DNA from: Marinobacterium rhizophilum
GTDB lineage: Bacteria; Pseudomonadota; Gammaproteobacteria; Pseudomonadales; Balneatricaceae
Reading direction: 5' to 3'
Length of the DNA: 64,000 bases
NCBI RefSeq assembly: GCF_024397915.1
Contig: NZ_CP073347.1
Location: 3,658,001 to 3,722,000 of the forward strand
The notes beneath the pieces were generated by a model. The model made no database searches. It saw only the letters and a program-made list of their open reading frames with translations, and had not been told where the DNA came from. A program made the position numbers and the translations under genes. Below are positions 58,014-64,000 of this stretch, in pieces. How positions within the stretch are numbered: position 1 is the first letter of the stretch; every line of letters starts with the position of its first letter.

Positions 58014-59063
58014 TCAGGCTCCTGTTTTGGCTCCGGCCAGCAACACCAGCTTGAAGCTGCGGTTTTCGGCCAGGGTCTGGATGCGTGCGAAACGCGAGGC
58101 GGCGCGGCGTTCCAGCATGATTTGTCGGTTCACCACGAAGGCGGCAATGCCGTTGCGGGCAAGCAGGCGCGCGGCGGCGCTCAGAAAGCGTTCTGTCAGG
58201 TCGTCCTCGACGCTGAAGCCGGCATGGAAGGGCGGGTTGCACAGGATCAGCTCGAAGGGCCCGTCAATGCCATCGCCGCAACTGGCGGGAATAACCTCGC
58301 CGCGAATGCCGTGTGCGGCGAAATTGCGTTCGCAGGCGGCGATGGCCGCGGCATTGTTGTCGGTCGCGGTCACCGGTGCGCCCAGGCGAGCCGCCTGGAG
58401 CGACAGGTAGCCATAACCGCAACCCAGGTCCAGAATGCGTGCGGGCGGTGCTGGCAGTTCTGTTACAAAGGTGTCGAGGTGCTCGATCAGAAAGGCACTG
58501 CCCTTGTCGATCTTGTCCCAGCCAAACACGCCTGGCTTGCTCCAGTACTGGAATTGCGTATCCGCACAGGCCTCACGCAGCTGCGCGTAATTTTTGTCAT
58601 CCAGCGTCAGGCCGGGCTGTTCCGGCCGGGTGAAGACGCCAAGCCAGCAGTTGGCACTGGCTTTCTCGAAGTCGCCCTGGCCGGCAAACAGCGTGCGGGT
58701 GCGCTCGAGGTAGCCCTTGATGCCCTCACCCTTGTCGCCGCTGAGCATCAGCTCACCGCCGGTTCTGAGTACCCGCAGCGCCTGGTTGATGTTGTGGTGG
58801 ACCAGCGGTTTTTCCTTGGATACACGGTAGATCACCCGGGCAATGGAGCCTGCGGGGATGGCGCTCAGGTCAAAGTCGGACCAGTCGGCCTGCCAGCCGC
58901 GTGCGCGCGCGGCCTGCACCAGGTCGAGGCGGTTGGCAATCATGCGGATATTACTGCGCGGTGCCAGTTGGGCACCGAGCAGGTTCTCGTCTGCCAGCCA
59001 GAGGCTCTGCGGTGGAGCGCCCTGTATATGGGGCAGCAACAGGTTGAAGGCCGGATCGATCAT
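58014..59063 (-). CDS. rRNA guanine-N2 methyltransferase, RsmC/RlmG type
   Basis: This 349-residue two-domain protein has a degenerate N-terminal methyltransferase-like half and a C-terminal SAM domain with motif I ILDLGCGYGYLSL. The catalytic motif is LILCNPPFHAG (N-P-P-F). That is the arrangement of RsmC (16S G1207) and RlmG (23S G1835), which are hard to separate by eye. Length is closest to RsmC (343). Its start overlaps the rsuA 3' end by four bases, suggesting two rRNA modification genes in one operon. Confidence 0.82.
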   Translation of the reverse strand: MIDPAFNLLLPHIQGAPPQSLWLADENLLGAQLAPRSNIRMIANRLDLVQAARARGWQADWSDFDLSAIPAGSIARVIYRVSKEKPLVHHNINQALRVLRTGGELMLSGDKGEGIKGYLERTRTLFAGQGDFEKASANCWLGVFTRPEQPGLTLDDKNYAQLREACADTQFQYWSKPGVFGWDKIDKGSAFLIEHLDTFVTELPAPPARILDLGCGYGYLSLQAARLGAPVTATDNNAAAIAACERNFAAHGIRGEVIPASCGDGIDGPFELILCNPPFHAGFSVEDDLTERFLSAAARLLARNGIAAFVVNRQIMLERRAASRFARIQTLAENRSFKLVLLAGAKTGA

Positions 59064-59758
59064 GGCAGGATGCTGGCAACCTCTGCGTCCGTGAGGGCAC
59101 GGTATTCGCCGGGTGCGAGTTGCGGGTCCAGGCTGATGGGGCCGATCTGCTCGCGATGCAGTGCCGTGACCTTGTTGCCGAGCGCCGCGAACATGCGCTT
59201 GACCTGGTGGTAGCGACCTTCGGTCAGGTAAACGAGGGCTTCATGGGGCGCCAGGATATCGAGTTCGGCCGGCTTGGTCAGCTTGTGTTCGCCATGCAGC
59301 TTGATACCTTCCTGGAAGGCCTGTACCGCCGAGGCGTCAATCGGATCGGCAGTTTCGACCCGGTAGCGCTTGGGCAGTTTGTGGCGCGGCGAGGTGATGC
59401 GATGGGACCACTTGCCATCGTCGGTGAGCAGCATCAGCCCGGTGGCATCGATGTCGAGGCGACCACAGCAGTGCAGTTCATCGTTGCGGGGGAGATCCAC
59501 CAGGCTGTTGACCGTCGGGTGGCTGGGGTCGTCGCTGGCGCTGACATAGCCTTCGGGCTTGTACAGCATCAGGTAGCGTGGCCCGGGGGCGCCGACAGGC
59601 TGGTCATTGAGGCAGACGCTGTCGACCCCAGGTTCAATATGCTGGGCGGGATTCACAGCTTCGCTGCCGTTAAGGCTGACATCACCGCGGTGCATGATGC
59701 GGTGTATTTCCTTGCGTGAAATCCCTGTTGCCTGGGATAGATACTTGTCCAGTCTCAT
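59060..59758 (-). CDS. rsuA: 16S rRNA pseudouridine(516) synthase RsuA
   Basis: This 232-residue enzyme has an N-terminal S4-like RNA-binding domain (RLDKYLSQATGISRKEIHRIMHRGDVSLNG). The catalytic part carries LMLYKPEGYVSA and the aspartate motif CCGRLDIDATGLMLLTDDGKWSH. The segment RYRVETADPIDASAVQAFQEG and the C-terminal EGRYHQVKRMFAALGNKV fit RsuA. ATG 59758 is chosen by the family start; upstream in-frame codons have no ribosome site. Confidence 0.92.
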   Translation of the reverse strand: MRLDKYLSQATGISRKEIHRIMHRGDVSLNGSEAVNPAQHIEPGVDSVCLNDQPVGAPGPRYLMLYKPEGYVSASDDPSHPTVNSLVDLPRNDELHCCGRLDIDATGLMLLTDDGKWSHRITSPRHKLPKRYRVETADPIDASAVQAFQEGIKLHGEHKLTKPAELDILAPHEALVYLTEGRYHQVKRMFAALGNKVTALHREQIGPISLDPQLAPGEYRALTDAEVASILP

Positions 59759-59900
59759 AGCTGCCCTGAGTGCCGTGTAAATGCGGCTAGTATACCTGAG
59801 CCCCGGGGGATTTTGTCGGCCCGAAATTGTGTACAAAACATGAAATGCGCCGGCGCTTGGGCTAAAATGGCGCCCTGCCCAAGACCTCTATGGAACTCAT

Positions 59901-60737
59901 GTGAAACTGTTTGTCGATAACCTTACCAACGTCGATTTCTCCTACCTTCACCCGCAGCGCGGATTGCTGGGGGAGTCCTGGCTGGTGCAGCTGGTGCTGG
60001 ATGGCCGGCTCAACGACGAGGGCATGATCTGCGACTTTGGTATCGTCAAGAAGGCGGTCAAGGCCTGGATGGACAAGCATATTGACCATGCGCTGCTGGT
60101 GGCGACCGGCTTGCCGCGCCTGCAGCATCGCGAGCACAACGGCGAAACCCAGGTTGACTGGCTCTATCCCGACGGCCAGCACTTCTACTGCCGTTCGCCG
60201 CAGCAGGCCATTACGCTGGTGGGCGAGCCGGATATCAATCCCCACACCCTGTCGGCCTGGTGCACGGAGCAGGTGCTGGCGCTCTTTCCCGATGAAGTAC
60301 AGGGGCTGGAGCTGACCTTCGTGCCCGAACGTATCGAGGGTGCTTTCTATCATTACAGTCACGGCCTGCATCAGCACGATGGCAACTGCCAGCGCATTGC
60401 CCACGGCCATCGCTCTAAGATCGAGATCTATCTCGATGATCAGCGCGAAGAAGGGCTGGAGGCCGAGTGGGGCGAGCGTTTGCGCGATATCTACATCGGC
60501 ACGAGGTCGCACCTGATCAGCGAAGCGGACGGGCTGCATCACTATCGCTACGACGCACCCCAGGGCGAGTTTGAACTCAAGCTACCGGCACAGTATTGCT
60601 ACGATATCGATACCGAAACGACGGTTGAACAGATTGCACAGCACCTGGCTGGCGCCATCAAGCAGGAACACCCCGGCAATGCCGTGCTGGTGCGCGCGTT
60701 TGAAGGTGTTGGCAAGGGCGCCATCGCCGTCGCCTAG
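59901..60737 (+). CDS. Long 6-carboxytetrahydropterin synthase-like (PTPS/QueD family) protein
   Basis: The 278-residue protein has PTPS/QueD features: MICDFGIVKKAVKAWMDKHIDHALLVA gives the DFG and DHALL motifs of the zinc enzyme, and a HYSHGLHQHDGNCQRIAHGHRSKIEIYLDD segment holds the HxH zinc and substrate site. QueD is usually about 120 residues, so this is a longer two-part version. No queuosine genes are adjacent. The reaction, probably related to preQ0 or pterin metabolism, is inferred. Confidence 0.72.
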   Translation: MKLFVDNLTNVDFSYLHPQRGLLGESWLVQLVLDGRLNDEGMICDFGIVKKAVKAWMDKHIDHALLVATGLPRLQHREHNGETQVDWLYPDGQHFYCRSPQQAITLVGEPDINPHTLSAWCTEQVLALFPDEVQGLELTFVPERIEGAFYHYSHGLHQHDGNCQRIAHGHRSKIEIYLDDQREEGLEAEWGERLRDIYIGTRSHLISEADGLHHYRYDAPQGEFELKLPAQYCYDIDTETTVEQIAQHLAGAIKQEHPGNAVLVRAFEGVGKGAIAVA

Positions 60738-62929
60738 CCGCCAACCGCATCGTCCGACTTGGCTTCCCTGCGCTGACCGAGGCCCGGAACGCTGTAGTCG
60801 CAGACCCCGTCCGGGAAGATGCGCTGCAGCCGGGCCTGGTGTGGCAGCATGTCGATGGGGGCATAGAGCCCCCGCTTAAGTGCCTCATCGACGCTGATCA
60901 GGCTGCATTTGAACAGGTCTCCCCGCAGATCCTCGCCCGCTACCGAGCGCGGCGTTCCATAGATCGGGTACTGCTGCATGCAGGCACCCGCTGTCTTGCC
61001 ATTCCAGCGACCGTCCCACACCTTATCTCCCGCGGCCAGCAGCGTGCCGTCAGCCTTGAAACAGCTGTCCTGTGCGGTTTGTGGGCGCTTACCCGCGCGC
61101 AGCCACTGCAGCAGTGTATCCAGCGCCTGGGGCACGGGGTTGTGGGGTTTTGCGGTGACCCAGATCAGCTGATTATCGTCATAGCCCCGCTGCTGCAGTC
61201 GCATGCGGGTACTGAAGGCGGCGCTGGCATGGTGCATGTCCAGTGCCGGTTCCAGGTAGTGGCGCAGATCTATCACCGGAATGGGCAGCTCGCCGGTAAA
61301 GACCAGTCCGGCCTGTACCGCGGCCTGGATGGCGGCGGTGTCGCCTGCGCTGCGCGGCGCCGGGGTGTAGCCGGCATCGGGTGACAGCTGCATGTTGTGA
61401 TGACTCCAGGGGCTGAATGCCAGCAGGTCGTCATCGCCGTTCAGGTGCCAGAAGCGCTCCTGGCGCATCTCGGTTGGTGGCTTCCAGCCGCCGATATTGG
61501 CGTTCAGATGCACGAAGGTATCGACGCTGAGCTGGCCGTCGCGCAGCGCCTGCAGGCCGTACTGTACACCCACGTTGTCCCAGGTCTGGCGGGCGTAGCC
61601 ATTTTCATCGGCACCATAAATATGGCGCAACTCCTCCCAGTGGGACCAGTGCACCTGGCGGCTGACGTCGGGGCTAAAGCGTGGCTCGAAGTGAATGAAG
61701 CGGGGGTTGTTGACCAGCGGTGTCAGGCCACGCCACGCCAGGCTGCATTCGCTGGCGCCCAGTGGCCAGTGGGGTGCCCGGCCACGGATGATCATCGCCA
61801 GCTCATACAGCCAGGTGCGGTTGTCATGCACGCCGTCGCGGCTGTTCAGCCCCGCGACCTTGCGTCGCGCCGGCCAGCTCCAGGTCTTGCGTGCGGTTTG
61901 GTCGAAGTAGTATTCCAGCAGTTCGCAGTCAAAGGCATAGATGGTCTGGGTGAGCATGTCCGGGTAGGCATAGAGCGCGATGCCGGCATCCAGCAGCCCC
62001 GTGCCGTTCTGGCCGATGAGGTATTGCTGGATGGCGCCGCCGGAGCCGCCGATCCCCAGGGTAAACTCCGGTGTGCCGTATTGAGCCAGGAACTGGCGCT
62101 TGACGCGTGCGGCGGTTTCTTCGGCCAGCCAGATGTTGTAGTGGTTGGAGGTCTGGTTGCCGCTGGAATAGGCGATGGCATAGCCTTCGCGCAGCTGCTC
62201 TATACGCCGCTCGGGCAGGTCGGTATCCCGCAGGCGTCCCTGGCGATAGCCGATGCCCACGCCGCCGCGAAATTGGTAAATCAGCTGCCGGTTCCAGTAC
62301 TGCATGTCGGGTGCTTCGGGGCGGTCATTCGGGCCGCGCAGGGTCGTAATATTGTAGATAAAGCGGTTGATGGTGCCCGCTTCACTGCGCACGACAAAGT
62401 CGATTTCCTGGCCATTGATGCGGATGCGGGCAATATCGCCATTGGCCTGTTCCAGCGGGTAGAAGCTGTCGGTGCCCACGCGATTGTAGTAGTAGTTGAC
62501 GCGGGTCGAGTGCAGGCAATTCTGGCTATAACCGAGCCGGTGGCTGGTTTTTCTGCCCTGTTCGTCGAGCGCAAAGATCTCGATGCCAAAGCCTTCCTGG
62601 TTGTCTACCAGGGGCTGCCCCAGCCCGGAATCTTCGCCGTCACAGGCAAAGGGGTATTGCAGCGGGCCGGCATAGACCGGTTCGTGGGGGCCGACCTGCC
62701 CGGGCTGGATGGGGTATGGGAAAGGGTCCCGCGGGCGCGTCCATTCGCGCGGGTGGACCCCGCTGTAGCTGGGTAACGGCGTTCGAGGCCTGGGCGCCAT
62801 GCCCACGACGGTCGGCATGTCCCTGTAGCGACTGTTGCTGGACAGCCAGTCCGGTAGCTGGAACCAGAACCAGACCGCCACCCCCAGTATCGGTGCGAGC
62901 AGCAGAGCCGCAATCTTGGTGTATTTCAT
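60734..62929 (-). CDS. DUF6351-like exported or membrane-anchored protein with alpha/beta-hydrolase features
   Basis: The 731-residue protein starts MKYTKIAALLLAPILGVAVWFWF, an N-terminal membrane anchor or signal, after a strong GGAGGAGG site. A longer reading frame to 63196 lacks a ribosome site. A nucleophile-elbow motif GGSGG (Ser297) in FTLGIGGSGGAIQQYLI recalls tannase-like alpha/beta hydrolases. I recall this family as DUF6351, with no known role. Its 3' end overlaps the PTPS gene by four bases, convergent. Confidence 0.7.
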   Translation of the reverse strand: MKYTKIAALLLAPILGVAVWFWFQLPDWLSSNSRYRDMPTVVGMAPRPRTPLPSYSGVHPREWTRPRDPFPYPIQPGQVGPHEPVYAGPLQYPFACDGEDSGLGQPLVDNQEGFGIEIFALDEQGRKTSHRLGYSQNCLHSTRVNYYYNRVGTDSFYPLEQANGDIARIRINGQEIDFVVRSEAGTINRFIYNITTLRGPNDRPEAPDMQYWNRQLIYQFRGGVGIGYRQGRLRDTDLPERRIEQLREGYAIAYSSGNQTSNHYNIWLAEETAARVKRQFLAQYGTPEFTLGIGGSGGAIQQYLIGQNGTGLLDAGIALYAYPDMLTQTIYAFDCELLEYYFDQTARKTWSWPARRKVAGLNSRDGVHDNRTWLYELAMIIRGRAPHWPLGASECSLAWRGLTPLVNNPRFIHFEPRFSPDVSRQVHWSHWEELRHIYGADENGYARQTWDNVGVQYGLQALRDGQLSVDTFVHLNANIGGWKPPTEMRQERFWHLNGDDDLLAFSPWSHHNMQLSPDAGYTPAPRSAGDTAAIQAAVQAGLVFTGELPIPVIDLRHYLEPALDMHHASAAFSTRMRLQQRGYDDNQLIWVTAKPHNPVPQALDTLLQWLRAGKRPQTAQDSCFKADGTLLAAGDKVWDGRWNGKTAGACMQQYPIYGTPRSVAGEDLRGDLFKCSLISVDEALKRGLYAPIDMLPHQARLQRIFPDGVCDYSVPGLGQRREAKSDDAVGG

Positions 62930-63256
62930 GCCGCCTCCTCCAGTCTGAGTCGGGACTCGAACCCTGCGGTCGTCTTTGGCTTGTCGGTACAGCGGTGACA
63001 AGGGCGCGGCAGCCTGGGTGATGCAGCGATGAGGCTGCCGGCAGCGCTGCAACAGGCAGCCGGGGTGCAGGGGCGGAATCCGATAAATGCAGTTTAGACG
63101 CAGGAATCCGGGGAGGCAGGGCGGGCTGCACAGGGTGCTGAACAAAAACAGAGGCTGGGGGAACCCGCCAGCGGTGTAACGAGGGTTGCTGCCCATCCCC
63201 CTATAGACGCCGGCTGGCCAGTGACCGCCTGTTGTGACCGTGCTGTTGCGGCGATG

Positions 63257-64000
63257 TCAGCTCGCCTGGGCGTGTCGGGGCAAGGCGATGGAAATCAGCG
63301 CCGCCAGCAGGACGAAGGCCGTGGAAACCCACAGGCAGGCTTCAAGCCCGTGGGCCTGATACACCCATCCTGACAAAACGGTGCCCAGCAGCCGTCCCAG
63401 CGCATTGGACATGTAGTAGAAACCCACATCCAGCGACACGCCGTCTTCCTTGGCATAGGAGACAATCAGGTAGCTGTGCAGCGAAGAGTTCACCGCGAAC
63501 AGCGCCCCGAAGACCATCAGACCGCCGAGCAGGACTACCTCTGGCGATCCGCCCGTCGACAGGCCGATGGCGATGGCCGCAGGCAGGCCTGCCAGCAGTC
63601 CCGCCCAGACAGCGGCGGCGCGACCATCCGGGACCTGGCCACGCCGCTTGCCGGTCAGGTGCGGTGCCAAGGACTGCACGATACCGTAGCCGATGACCCA
63701 GGCTGCCAGAAAGCCACCGACCAGCCAGAAATCCCAGCCCAGCACTGTGCTGAGGTAGACCGGCAGTGCGACCACGAACCACACATCACGGGCTCCGAAG
63801 AGGAACATCCGCGCCGCCGAGAGAATATTGATCGCCCGGCTTTTGGAGAGAATATCGCGGAACCGGGGTTTTGCCGTGGCACGGCCCAGGTCCTTTTTCA
63901 GCAGCAGCAGGCTCGCCAGCCAGATGAGTGCCAGGGCGCATGCCATCGCCAGAACGGCGCCGGCAAACCCGAGCAGGGCCAGCAGCGCACCGCCCAGGAA
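63257..64000 (-). CDS. arsJ: Organoarsenical efflux MFS transporter ArsJ, 3' part (5' end beyond window)
   Basis: The frame stays open to the window edge, giving 247 residues and the stop. The segments PRFRDILSKSRAINILSAARMFLFGARDVWFVVALPVYLSTVLGWDFW and GFYYMSNALGRLLGTVLSGWVYQ closely match ArsJ, the permease that exports 1-arseno-3-phosphoglycerate made by a GAPDH partner. About six of the twelve spans are present. The partner GAPDH and regulators would lie outside the window. The 327 bases between this stop and the next gene hold no feature I can name. Confidence 0.85.
   Translation of the reverse strand, partial: FLGGALLALLGFAGAVLAMACALALIWLASLLLLKKDLGRATAKPRFRDILSKSRAINILSAARMFLFGARDVWFVVALPVYLSTVLGWDFWLVGGFLAAWVIGYGIVQSLAPHLTGKRRGQVPDGRAAAVWAGLLAGLPAAIAIGLSTGGSPEVVLLGGLMVFGALFAVNSSLHSYLIVSYAKEDGVSLDVGFYYMSNALGRLLGTVLSGWVYQAHGLEACLWVSTAFVLLAALISIALPRHAQAS

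Overview
The window is chromosomal DNA of a gammaproteobacterium, most likely an Oceanospirillales-type marine lineage (Marinobacterium/Oceanospirillum-like). The evidence is a complete rrn operon, Pseudomonas-style gene neighbourhoods (polA-DUF2782-thrB, hisI-hisE-tatABC, tpiA between glmM and secG) and long Vibrio/Pseudomonas-type PstC and PstA permeases. Genus is inferred from overall feel, not from a search. Nearly everything is core housekeeping sequence. I see no transposase, integrase, phage gene or CRISPR array.

Region 1 (1-6.9 kb): tail of a cysteine-rich protein, an MDR oxidoreductase, a small membrane protein, cysZ, then on the minus strand phoB-phoR and ubiC-ubiA, and a DUF1415 gene. 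Region 2 (6.9-13.9 kb): the minus-strand phosphate operon pstS-pstC-pstA-pstB-phoU. A Pho box precedes pstS, a terminator-like hairpin follows pstS, a second Pho box precedes pstC, and a third precedes phoB, so this is a self-contained Pho regulon. Region 3 (14-28.8 kb): thioesterase, methyltransferase, uvrD, thrB, polA, an apparent ErsA/Spot 42-like sRNA with a sigma-E type promoter, engB, cytochrome c4, dsbA, and ubiB-hisI-hisE-HIT-tatABC.

Region 4 (28.8-35.5 kb): an rRNA operon with two promoters, 16S, tRNA-Ile, two decayed tRNA-Ile-like copies, tRNA-Ala, 23S and 5S. Behind it lies a cluster of decayed 5S fragments and duplicated terminators. Region 5 (35.5-44.6 kb): an orphan lipoprotein, carA (TTG start, leader with a terminator), carB, greA, a YhbY-like gene, rlmE and ftsH. 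Region 6 (44.6-57.2 kb): folP-glmM-tpiA-secG-tRNA-Leu, initiator tRNA, then rimP-nusA-infB-rbfA-truB-rpsO-pnp, the classic translation/transcription superoperon. Region 7 (57.3-64 kb): a YciC-like membrane protein, an RsmC/RlmG-type methyltransferase, rsuA, a long PTPS/QueD-family protein, a DUF6351-like protein and the 3' part of arsJ.

The most unusual material is not protein coding. It comprises the decayed tRNA and 5S copies carrying extra hairpins around the rrn operon, the layered regulation of the pst operon, the sRNA between polA and engB, the carA leader, and an initiator tRNA with a U1-U72 mismatch. I did not find a convincing new multi-gene system.
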